In this document: piece by piece, positions 17,691 to 25,514 of the stretch
Layout of the letters: every line of letters begins with the position of its first letter
Position numbering within the stretch: the stretch's first letter is position 1
Assembly (NCBI GenBank): GCA_949283785.1
Contig: CASDTR010000029.1
Coordinates: 1 to 64,000, forward strand
Direction of reading: 5' to 3'
Length of the DNA: 64,000 bases
Origin: an uncultured Oscillospiraceae bacterium
GTDB lineage: Bacteria; Bacillota; Clostridia; Oscillospirales; Acutalibacteraceae
The notes under the pieces: generated by a model
What the model was told of the DNA's origin: nothing
Seen by the model: only the letters and a program-made list of their open reading frames with translations
Database searches by the model: none
Translations under genes and position numbers: made by a program

Positions 17691-18875
17691 ATGGCGGAAA
17701 AAACTCAAAACACACTTAAAAAGAAGAAAATCGGTATCGGGATATTTAACACCGGTGCTGTTGACCTGTATTTTTTAATACTGGTTCTCATTCTGCTGGC
17801 CATAGGCCTTGTGATGCTTTTTTCCGCAAGCTATCCTTATTCCTATTACAACAATGACGGCGACAGCCTTTATTATTTCAGGAAGCAGCTGCTCTATGCC
17901 GTAATCGGAATAGCGTTAATGCTGGCAGTTTCAAAGTTAAAATACGGCTGGTTCAAGCTTTTTACTTATGTTGTGCTTGCAGGCACCTTTATCGCTCTTG
18001 TAGTTGTCCTGCTCCTTCCGGCTCTTCCGGATACTCCGGACTTTAAGCGCTGGCTCTATGTTCCGGGTGTATCGGGGCTCCCCACCTTTCAGCCGTCGGA
18101 GCTTGCCAAAATAGCACTTGTAATGTTCTGTGCGCTGAAGATGGATAAGGACCACAAAAAGCTTGCGGAAAAGCCCTTTGCCTTTTGGCCCTATGCCCTC
18201 GTGACCATTCTTATGGCGTTTCTTATCTATAAAGAGAACCACGTTTCGGGCGCGGTGCTTATCGTTATGATAGGTATCGCCATGATGTATTTGGGCGGCA
18301 CGAAGAGATACTGGTTCTATATAGGAATAGCGGCGATTATAGCCTTAGTAGTTGTTGTGCTGATAAAGCCCGATATTCTCCCCGAACACGCAGCCAATCG
18401 AATTACCATGTGGATTGATAAGGACGCAGATCCTACGGACGGCCGCTGGCAGACAAACCAGTCCCTTTACGCAATTTCTTCCGGCGGGCTTTTCGGCGTA
18501 GGCCTGGGCCAGTCGAAGCAGAAGCATCTGTATGTTTCCGAGCCGCAAAATGACTTTATCTTCTCAATTGTCTGTGAGGAACTGGGACTCTTCGGAGCCT
18601 GCATAATAATAATTCTCTTTGTTCTTTTGATTGCAAGAGGTGTTGTCATAGCCCTTAAAGCCAATGACCGCTTCGGCTCTCTCCTGGTTTTGGGCGTAGT
18701 ATTCCATATCGGAATACAGGTAGCCTTTAATATCGCTGTTGTAACGGACCTTTTTCCGAATACGGGTATTTCGCTGCCGTTTTTCAGTTCCGGAGGTACA
18801 GCTCTTGTGATGCTGCTCGTAGAACTCGGTATGGTGCTCTCGGTATCACGGTCATCGAATATTAAAAAAGTTTAA
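17691..18875 (+). CDS. ftsW: SEDS-family lipid II polymerase FtsW
   Basis: 394 residues, about ten membrane helices, starting after a short Lys-rich tail. LFGVGLGQSKQKHLYVSEPQNDFIFSIVCEELG and the late NTGISLPFFSSGGTALV are SEDS hallmarks. FtsW polymerises glycan strands at the septum with the class B PBP encoded upstream. RodA is the alternative SEDS paralogue, but dcw position supports FtsW. AGGAG precedes ATG. Confidence 0.93.
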   Translation: MAEKTQNTLKKKKIGIGIFNTGAVDLYFLILVLILLAIGLVMLFSASYPYSYYNNDGDSLYYFRKQLLYAVIGIALMLAVSKLKYGWFKLFTYVVLAGTFIALVVVLLLPALPDTPDFKRWLYVPGVSGLPTFQPSELAKIALVMFCALKMDKDHKKLAEKPFAFWPYALVTILMAFLIYKENHVSGAVLIVMIGIAMMYLGGTKRYWFYIGIAAIIALVVVVLIKPDILPEHAANRITMWIDKDADPTDGRWQTNQSLYAISSGGLFGVGLGQSKQKHLYVSEPQNDFIFSIVCEELGLFGACIIIILFVLLIARGVVIALKANDRFGSLLVLGVVFHIGIQVAFNIAVVTDLFPNTGISLPFFSSGGTALVMLLVELGMVLSVSRSSNIKKV

Positions 18876-18895
18876 AGTAAAGGCAGGTAGTTAAT

Positions 18896-20014
18896 ATGAA
18901 GATTTTATTTGCAACAGGCGGTACGGGAGGACACATAAATCCTGCTCTTGCCGCTGCAGGTGAAATTAAAAAGCAGTTCCCCGACGCCGATATTCTCTTT
19001 GTGGGCACAAAGGAAAAAATGGAGGCGCGCCTCGTACCTGCTGCGGGATACGCCTTTGAAACCATTGAGATAAGCGGCTTTCAGCGAAAGCTCACTCCCG
19101 AAAACATAAAGCGCAATATAGGCACCGTGGCGAAGCTTCTCAAGTCCTCGTCACAGGCGAAAAAGATTATTGAAAAATTTAAGCCTGACGTAGTTGTGGG
19201 CTTCGGCGGATATGTAAGCGGACCCGTTCTCAGAATGGCGTCAAAAATGGGTATTCCCATAGCTGTTCACGAGCAGAACGCATTCCCCGGAAAGACAAAT
19301 AAGATCCTGGCAAAGCGCGCCGATAAGGTGATGCTCACTGTTCCGGAGGCGGAGAAATATCTCGAGAGCAAGAATCCCTGTATCATCACGGGTCTTCCCG
19401 TAAGAGGGGAGATACTTAACGCCAACCGCGACGAGGCACGGTTCAGGATGAATCTTGACGAGCGTCCCCTCGTTCTTTCAATGGGAGGAAGCCTCGGGGC
19501 AAAGGCTATAAACGAGGCCGTTGCGGGTATGATAGCAAAGCGCATTTCAAAGCGGGACTGCAAATATCTTCACGCCATGGGTCAGTACGGGCTCTGGATG
19601 CCCGACGCTCTGCGTGAGCTGGGCGTTGACTGTGATAAGGACCCCGATGTGGAAATAAGGGAATATATAAACGATATGGATATTTGCCTTGCCGCTGCGG
19701 ACCTTGTTATCTGCCGCGCAGGCGCAAGCTCCCTGAGTGAGCTTGAAGCTCTCGGAAAGCCCTCCATACTTATTCCCTCGCCGAATGTGGCAGAAAATCA
19801 CCAGTACCATAATGCCATGGCTCTCGTGAATAAAGGAGCGGCTGTTATAATCGAGGAAAAGGACCTCACTCCCGACACCCTTGCCGAGAAAGTAGACGAG
19901 CTTCTCTCTGATAAGAAAGCTTTGAAGGGCATCGGTGAAAAGGCGAAGGCTCTTTCGATCACTGATGCAAACGAAAGGATATGTGAGGTCATAACCTCTC
20001 TTGTAAAGAAATAA
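18896..20014 (+). CDS. murG: UDP-GlcNAc:lipid I N-acetylglucosaminyltransferase MurG
   Basis: 372 residues. The N-terminal FATGGTGGHINPALAAA is the MurG G-loop. GFGGYVSGPVL, HEQNAFPGKTNK and the donor-site stretch CRAGASSLSELEALGKPSILIPSP follow. It turns lipid I into lipid II at the inner membrane face. The gene is 20 nt downstream of ftsW. Confidence 0.97.
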   Translation: MKILFATGGTGGHINPALAAAGEIKKQFPDADILFVGTKEKMEARLVPAAGYAFETIEISGFQRKLTPENIKRNIGTVAKLLKSSSQAKKIIEKFKPDVVVGFGGYVSGPVLRMASKMGIPIAVHEQNAFPGKTNKILAKRADKVMLTVPEAEKYLESKNPCIITGLPVRGEILNANRDEARFRMNLDERPLVLSMGGSLGAKAINEAVAGMIAKRISKRDCKYLHAMGQYGLWMPDALRELGVDCDKDPDVEIREYINDMDICLAAADLVICRAGASSLSELEALGKPSILIPSPNVAENHQYHNAMALVNKGAAVIIEEKDLTPDTLAEKVDELLSDKKALKGIGEKAKALSITDANERICEVITSLVKK

Positions 20015-20096
20015 AACAGGCTTTTTCACACAGTACCGACATACCGCATAGTATACAATCGGCAGAAAGTTTCGGTATGAAAGGGTGTGTGAGAGC

Positions 20097-21377
20097 TTGA
20101 GTGATATAATAGAAGTCACGGGCGGAAAACGCCTGTGGGGTGAAATATCGGTGCAGGGGGCGAAAAACAGCGTATTGCCTGTTCTTGCAGCCTGTTATCT
20201 TGCAGACGGACAATGTACAATACATAATTGTCCGATTTTGACCGATGTTGACGCCGCAGTAAATATACTCAGGCATCTGGGATGTGAAGCCGAGCGAAGC
20301 GGCCATACAGTGTATGTAGACGCTGAAAATGCGTGCGGCTTCGGAATATCAGATGAACTGATGCATGAAATGCGCTCCTCGGTGGTTTTTCTCGGAGCTA
20401 TGCTTGCGAAAACGGGAAAGGCGGAGCTTTCCGCTCCCGGAGGCTGCGATATAGGGCTGAGACCTATTGACCTGCACGTTGCTGCCATGGAAAAATTCGG
20501 CGCAGTGATCAGGGAGGAACATGGGCGGCTTTATTTTGAGTGTCCCGAGGGTCTCAAGGGTGCAGAGATAGTTTTATCCTTTCCCAGCGTCGGAGCGACG
20601 GAAAATATAATGCTTGCCGCAGTTACGGCAAAGGGAAATACATCCATAGTAAACGCCGCCTGCGAGCCGGAAATAAGCGATCTTGCTGATTTTCTCAACC
20701 GATGCGGAGCGAAAATCCACGGGGCGGGCAGCAACGCTGTCTATATAGAGGGAGTCAAAAAGCTCAGGGGCTGTGAGCACAGGGTAATCCCCGACCGCAT
20801 AGCCGCCGCCACATATATGTGCGCCGCAGCGGTTACAAAGGGTCAGGTTGTGCTCAGGGATATTATTCCCGCCCATATCGGAGCTGTTGTCTCTGTGCTA
20901 AGCGAAAGCGGCTGTGACATTTCCATAAGAAATCACAGCGTTTCCGTTTCGGCTCCGCCGGTTTTGCGTAAAATGGGTACCGTGCGCACCATGCCCTATC
21001 CGGGTTTTCCTACAGACGCTCAGGCTCCGGTTATGGCGGTGGCCGCTTTGTGTTCGGGAACCACGGTATTTACCGAGAACATTTTTGAAAACAGGTTCAG
21101 GCATGTCAGCGAGCTTTGCCGTCTGGGCGCCAATATTAAGGTTGAAGGCAGGGTTGCCGTCACCGAAGGGGTAAAAGCACTGTCGGGGGCGCCGGTTACG
21201 GCTCCTGATCTGCGCGGGGGTTCTGCTTTGATAATAGCGGGTCTCAGCGCGGGAGGCATTACAAGAATAGACGGTGTGCGTCATATAGACAGAGGATATG
21301 AAAACATAACGGAAAATCTGCGTCAGCTGGGCGCCGATATAAAAAGGATAAGGGATTATGAACAAAGAGAAAGCTAA
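20097..21377 (+). CDS. murA: UDP-GlcNAc 1-carboxyvinyltransferase MurA
   Basis: 426 residues from TTG 20097. GTG 20085 is in frame but overlaps the only Shine-Dalgarno-like stretch, AAAGGG, so the TTG is preferred with modest confidence. GAKNSVLPVL carries the conserved Lys, and APGGCDIGLRPIDLH carries the catalytic Cys117, as in fosfomycin-sensitive MurA. It transfers enolpyruvate to UDP-GlcNAc, the committed wall step. Downstream ftsQ overlaps its end by 20 nt. A MurZ paralogue elsewhere cannot be excluded. Confidence 0.94.
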   Translation: MSDIIEVTGGKRLWGEISVQGAKNSVLPVLAACYLADGQCTIHNCPILTDVDAAVNILRHLGCEAERSGHTVYVDAENACGFGISDELMHEMRSSVVFLGAMLAKTGKAELSAPGGCDIGLRPIDLHVAAMEKFGAVIREEHGRLYFECPEGLKGAEIVLSFPSVGATENIMLAAVTAKGNTSIVNAACEPEISDLADFLNRCGAKIHGAGSNAVYIEGVKKLRGCEHRVIPDRIAAATYMCAAAVTKGQVVLRDIIPAHIGAVVSVLSESGCDISIRNHSVSVSAPPVLRKMGTVRTMPYPGFPTDAQAPVMAVAALCSGTTVFTENIFENRFRHVSELCRLGANIKVEGRVAVTEGVKALSGAPVTAPDLRGGSALIIAGLSAGGITRIDGVRHIDRGYENITENLRQLGADIKRIRDYEQRES

Positions 21378-22200
21378 AGTCAAAAAAAATGCGCCTCAGG
21401 AACCCAAATCGAGGGACGAAAGACGCCGTGAATATGCTATGGCCAAGCGGAGAAAGAACCGCATAAAGCGCATATTGAGCGGAGTGTTTTTTTTCATTTT
21501 CCTTGCTGCGGCAGCCGTGACTCTTTGCTTTACGGTATTTTTTAAAGTTAATACCATTACCGTTGCAGGTGAAACCCAGTATACATCGGAACAGATAATA
21601 AAGAGCTCCGGTTTAACCTTGGGAGATACCCTTTTCGGATTTTCCGCCGAAACCGTTTCTTCGTCCATAACCAAAGCTCTTCCCTATATTGGTACGGCTG
21701 AAATAAAACGCAGTATACCCGATACCGTGACAATAACCGTTGAAAGCGCGGCGCCGTCCTGCGCACTTCGCACGGATAACGGCTATGTGCTGCTTGACGA
21801 TGACGGTAAGGTTCTTGAAATAACCGATTCTGACAAGGACATTGCCGTACCGATAATAATGATTTCGGGAGTTGAAAAGATTGAGGTCGGAGCCGTGCTT
21901 TCCGTGAAGGATGAAAGCGTTATGAACAGTCTTTCCGTTTTGGTTGACGCAGCTGAGCAAGCGGGACTTGACGTAACTTATTATGATTTAAGTGACAGTG
22001 CAAATGTTTTGATTGTGTGTGAAAACGGAGAGACAACGCTCAAGCTGGGAGTTATTTCCTCCGATACCATAAACCGCAAGCTGCTTCTTGCAGGCGAAGC
22101 CATAAAGAGAGAAAAAGCAAACGGCAATTCCGTGAAAGGAACCTTTGATTTAACATACGACGGGAAGGCCTATTTTTCGCCGAAAACCGAGGACGATTAA
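21358..22200 (+). CDS. ftsQ: Cell division protein FtsQ/DivIB
   Basis: 280 residues: a highly basic cytoplasmic N-terminus (about 1-40), one membrane helix (about 41-63), then a POTRA domain starting FKVNTITVAGETQYTSEQIIKSSGL and a beta-rich extracellular part with KRSIPDTVTITVE. It belongs to the FtsQ-FtsL-DivIC regulatory complex at the septum. It begins inside the end of murA and is the last gene before the separate ftsZ promoter region. Confidence 0.9.
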   Translation: MNKEKAKVKKNAPQEPKSRDERRREYAMAKRRKNRIKRILSGVFFFIFLAAAAVTLCFTVFFKVNTITVAGETQYTSEQIIKSSGLTLGDTLFGFSAETVSSSITKALPYIGTAEIKRSIPDTVTITVESAAPSCALRTDNGYVLLDDDGKVLEITDSDKDIAVPIIMISGVEKIEVGAVLSVKDESVMNSLSVLVDAAEQAGLDVTYYDLSDSANVLIVCENGETTLKLGVISSDTINRKLLLAGEAIKREKANGNSVKGTFDLTYDGKAYFSPKTEDD

Positions 22201-22291
22201 AAATTATAATCGGATAAAGCACCAAAAAAAAGCTGAAAATTCATAATATTTCTAATTACAGATGATTGTATTTTTATTGTAGGCATGGTAG

Positions 22292-22297
22292 TATAAT
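22292..22297 (+). promoter_or_regulatory. Candidate -10 element of ftsZ
   Basis: TATAAT at 22292-22297, about 68 nt before the ftsZ ATG in a 164-bp AT-rich gap. No good -35 is seen at 16-18 bp, so this is only suggestive of a dedicated ftsZ promoter. Confidence 0.4.
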
Positions 22298-22364
22298 ATG
22301 GTAACTTTGTATAATTGTTTAGATCAGATAAATTAGTATTTCATCAACGGCGGGAGGAAGTTAA

Positions 22365-23489
22365 ATGTCATTTCAGATTGATAACGATTTTAACAGTGTT
22401 GTTCAGATAAAAGTCATTGGTGTCGGCGGAGGCGGCGGAAACGCCATAAACAGAATGGTAAGAGCTCAGATCCAGGGGGTTGAGTTTATTTCCGTAAATA
22501 CGGATAAGCAGGCCCTTATGCACTCTCAGGCCACACACAAAATACAGATAGGCGAGAAGATCACAAAGGGCCAGGGCGCAGGCGCAAATCCCGAGGTCGG
22601 ACAGCGCTCCGCAGAAGAGAGCAGAGAGGCCATTAGTGACGCCCTTAAAAGCACCGATATGGTCTTTATTACTGCGGGTATGGGCGGCGGAACCGGAACA
22701 GGTGCGGCTCCCGTAATCGCTTCCATTGCAAGAGAAATGGGTATACTTACGGTAGGTATAGTTACTAAGCCCTTTGCTTTTGAGGGCAGACGCCGTATGG
22801 AGCAGGCGGAAGCAGGTATAGCAAATCTTGCCGAGCATGTTGACAGCCTTATAATAATTCCAAATGAACGCCTTAAGTATATTTCTGAGGAAAAAATTAC
22901 CTTTGCCAATGCATTCGAAGCGGCGGATAATGTGCTTCTCCAGGGTGTTCAAAGTGTTTCCGAGCTTATCAAGGTTCCCGGATACATCAACTTGGACTTT
23001 GCAGATGTTTCCGCTATTATGCGAAATGCCGGATGCGCTCACATGGGCGTGGGCAGAGCCAGCGGCAAGGATAAGGCGGAACAGGCCGCGAAGCTGGCTA
23101 TTTCGAGTCCTCTTCTTGAAACTACCATCAAGGGTGCGCAGGGTATAATTATCAGTATCAAATCTTCAGCGGATATCGGTCTTGATGAGGTTGATACCGC
23201 CTGCGGCATCATCAACAATGCCGCCAACAAGGATTTGAATGTCATTTTCGGAGTTGCTTTTGACGAGGCTCTTGACGATGAAATGGTAATCACTGTAATT
23301 GCAACAGGCTTCAGCGACAACAAGGCTGAAAAGAATATAGACATTTCCTCCTCCTCTTCCTCCGTCAGTGAGGAGGGAGCTCCCGCTGCCTCAGAGAAAA
23401 AGCCTGCGGACAGCTTTGACGATTCTCAGGGTCAGAGTGATGATGAAGACTGGTTTTCGTCGGACATCGAAAAATTCTTCAAGAAATAA
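22365..23489 (+). CDS. ftsZ: Cell division GTPase FtsZ
   Basis: 374 residues. It has [15 protein letters not shown], the tubulin signature [12 protein letters not shown] and the synergy region [11 protein letters not shown]. It forms the Z-ring that recruits the proteins encoded upstream. A low-complexity Ser/Glu/Asp linker starts near residue 325. The C-terminal peptide [13 protein letters not shown] lacks the usual IPxF(L/I)R core that binds FtsA and SepF, and no ftsA is in the operon. GGGAGG precedes ATG. Confidence 0.97.
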   Translation: MSFQIDNDFNSVVQIKVIGVGGGGGNAINRMVRAQIQGVEFISVNTDKQALMHSQATHKIQIGEKITKGQGAGANPEVGQRSAEESREAISDALKSTDMVFITAGMGGGTGTGAAPVIASIAREMGILTVGIVTKPFAFEGRRRMEQAEAGIANLAEHVDSLIIIPNERLKYISEEKITFANAFEAADNVLLQGVQSVSELIKVPGYINLDFADVSAIMRNAGCAHMGVGRASGKDKAEQAAKLAISSPLLETTIKGAQGIIISIKSSADIGLDEVDTACGIINNAANKDLNVIFGVAFDEALDDEMVITVIATGFSDNKAEKNIDISSSSSSVSEEGAPAASEKKPADSFDDSQGQSDDEDWFSSDIEKFFKK

Positions 23490-23521
23490 ATCCATTTGCA
23501 ATTGAATTAAAAATAAAAACA

Positions 23522-23552
23522 GCCGATGCTTTCTGAAAGCATCGGCCTTTTT
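23522..23552. terminator. Bidirectional terminator after ftsZ
   Basis: GCCGATGCTTTC (23522-23533) and GAAAGCATCGGC (23535-23546), followed by CTTTTT on the plus strand and preceded by an A-run that reads as T's on the minus strand. It serves ftsZ and the convergent small gene. Confidence 0.85.
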
Positions 23553-23553
23553 A

Positions 23554-23829
23554 TTACAGATCGTCTGCGTCCTGTTCGGGAGTTTCAAAGGGGTTTAAAG
23601 GAACCCCCGTATAGCTGCCGAAGGGATCGGTGGGATCTATGGCCTCGCCGAGTCCGAAAATGGCAGCAGCATTTCAATACTGAGGATTCTTATAATTTTT
23701 GTTTTTTGCCTTGGAGTTTTGGGGATCATTGGTGTTCTGCTTTTCGGGCATGTTGTTTACGTTTTGCATCTCGGGGATATTTTTATTGTTCTGGGGCTGA
23801 TTATTGCGTTTGTTGTTTTTGTTTTTCAT
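23554..23829 (-). pseudogene. Small Asn/Lys-rich protein gene interrupted by an in-frame TGA
   Basis: A minus-strand frame runs from ATG 23829, preceded by AAGGAGGCG, to TAA at 23554, 92 codons including one TGA at codon 52 (23676-23674). Codons 1-51 encode an Asn/Lys/Gln-rich stretch (MKNKNNKRNNQPQNN...). Codons 53-91 stay in the same frame and end DPFGSYTGVPLNPFETPEQ then DADDL. From memory only, that tail resembles a conserved end of short clostridial proteins of unknown function. The simplest reading is a nonsense change in a small gene; a 51-residue product, readthrough or selenocysteine insertion are alternatives, but no obvious SECIS hairpin follows. Confidence 0.55.
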
Positions 23830-23951
23830 TTTTAACGCCTCCTTCACCCTTATTATTTGTTGAGCTAGCTGTGATATTCAAAAAAGTGAATGAGGAAATA
23901 ATTCGGCAAAAGTGAATTTAAGTCATATATTTTTATGCTATTTTTCAAAAA

Positions 23952-23971
23952 CAATGATATAATTGTCATTG
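23952..23971. promoter_or_regulatory. Palindrome over -10 of MocR-type regulator gene
   Basis: CAATGA (23952-23957) and TCATTG (23966-23971) flank a TATAAT at 23958-23963, about 45 nt before the regulator's ATG. This fits an autoregulatory operator, but no good -35 is visible. Confidence 0.4.
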
Positions 23972-24013
23972 ATGAATGTTTAATTTTTTTAAAAATCGAA
24001 AGGTCAGTTTGAT

Positions 24014-25399
24014 ATGATGATTGAAAAATCGGGTACGGAGCCCTTATACATTCAGCTTTATGAATATTATAAACGCAGAATCATAAACGGTGAAATCAAG
24101 AGCGGAACAAGGCTTCCGTCCATAAGGAAATGCGCTGCGGAGCTGGAGCTGAGCAAAACCACGGTGGAGACGGCTTATTTTCAGCTTGCCGCCGAAGGAT
24201 ACGTTACACCGAAGGCCAACAGCGGATTTTACATTTCCGACCTGAGCAGCTTTGCGGACAGTCTCGGCCTTTCAAATCCCGAAAGGCCGATTTTAAGCAG
24301 AGCCGCCGGGGGAGCCGATGCGGCAGGAGAAATAAAATACGATTTTGCTTCGACAAGCGTTGACAGGGAAAGCTTTGATTTTGCCCTTTGGCGCAGGTAT
24401 ATGAAAAGCGCTCTGCGGGACGACGAAAGGCTGCTGTCCTACGGAGAGCCACAGGGGGAGTATGACCTTAGAGAGGCAATATGCGAATACGCGGCGAAAA
24501 GCCGTGATACCCTCTGCACTCCCGAGCAGGTGGTCATAGGCTCAGGCGTACAGATACTCTTGTATATCCTGTGCGCAGCCATGGGCGAGAAGGGAAGGAA
24601 CGCCGCTTTCTCGGGCTCACACTTTGAAAAAGGCGAGACGGTTTTTCGCGATATGGGCTACAATGTCTTTTCTTATCCCGGCAGAGCCGATGTTGCGGAG
24701 TTTGCGCGGGATGAAATTTCCTTGGTCTATGTGTCTCCGTCGGGCTTTAATGAGCGAGGCGAGGTGCTTCCCGTCAACGACAGGCTGAAGCTCATAGAAT
24801 ATGCGAGAGAACGGGGCGCCTTTATAATCGAGGATGATTACGACAGCGAATTCAGACATTACGGGCGGCCCGTGCCGTCTCTCCAGGGCCTTGACGCAGG
24901 CAGAAACGTTGTGTATCTCGGCACCTTTTCGAAGCTGCTCATACCGTCGCTCAGGGTCAGCTTTATGATACTGCCTTCCTCAATAATGCCAAAGTACGAA
25001 AAGATAAAAAACAGCTATTCCCAGACAGCTTCAAAGGCGGAGCAGATAGCTCTCGGTCGGTTCATAAGGGACGGCCACCTGAGCAGTCAGATAAGGAAGG
25101 TGAGAAAGCTCTACATGAATAAAAGCCGCAAGCTGTGCGGCGACGCGGAGCAGATATTCGGGGAAAAGGCAAAGTGCGAGGTAAGCGAAGGCGGCTTTCT
25201 CATAAGGCTTGACGTTAAAAGCGATAAAGGCTGCGATGAGCTGAAGGAGTCGGCGCGAAAGGCGGGGATAGCCGTGAGAGCGGTGACGGAAAGCGAAGAA
25301 GAGGGGATAAAAAGCGCGGTCCTCTCCTGTTCTTCAATGCCGTCGGAGAACTTTATGGAGGCTCTCGGCGTGCTTTATGAAGCCTGGTTCGGCAAATGA
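24014..25399 (+). CDS. MocR/PdxR-type regulator: GntR HTH fused to aminotransferase domain
   Basis: 461 residues. Residues 1-75 form a GntR winged helix (EPLYIQLYEYYKRRIINGEIKSGTRLPSIRKCAAELELSKTTVETAY). The rest is a fold-type I aminotransferase with VSPSGFNERGEVLPV, DDYDSEFR and the PLP-lysine motif GTFSKLLIPSLR. MocR proteins use PLP or an amino-acid adduct as effector; some control pyridoxal synthesis, others amino-acid metabolism. No pdx genes are adjacent, so the target is unknown. Confidence 0.9.
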   Translation: MMIEKSGTEPLYIQLYEYYKRRIINGEIKSGTRLPSIRKCAAELELSKTTVETAYFQLAAEGYVTPKANSGFYISDLSSFADSLGLSNPERPILSRAAGGADAAGEIKYDFASTSVDRESFDFALWRRYMKSALRDDERLLSYGEPQGEYDLREAICEYAAKSRDTLCTPEQVVIGSGVQILLYILCAAMGEKGRNAAFSGSHFEKGETVFRDMGYNVFSYPGRADVAEFARDEISLVYVSPSGFNERGEVLPVNDRLKLIEYARERGAFIIEDDYDSEFRHYGRPVPSLQGLDAGRNVVYLGTFSKLLIPSLRVSFMILPSSIMPKYEKIKNSYSQTASKAEQIALGRFIRDGHLSSQIRKVRKLYMNKSRKLCGDAEQIFGEKAKCEVSEGGFLIRLDVKSDKGCDELKESARKAGIAVRAVTESEEEGIKSAVLSCSSMPSENFMEALGVLYEAWFGK

Positions 25400-25514
25400 T
25401 ACGGAAAGAGGCCGCATAATTCGGCGTATTGTTAATTGACTTAATATTTACCGCTGTATTATACTTAATAGTTGCAGAAATGTATCATATGATATTACGG
25501 AAAAGAGGCGGCTT

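Noticed and set aside
23640..23676. Selenocysteine insertion at the TGA of the small gene
   Set aside because: No convincing SECIS hairpin directly downstream, and the protein is not redox-like; kept only as an alternative.
23526..23915. Plus-strand frame of 129 codons after ftsZ
   Set aside because: It starts inside the ftsZ terminator, is Cys/Arg-rich and lies opposite the small minus-strand gene that has a proper ribosome site.
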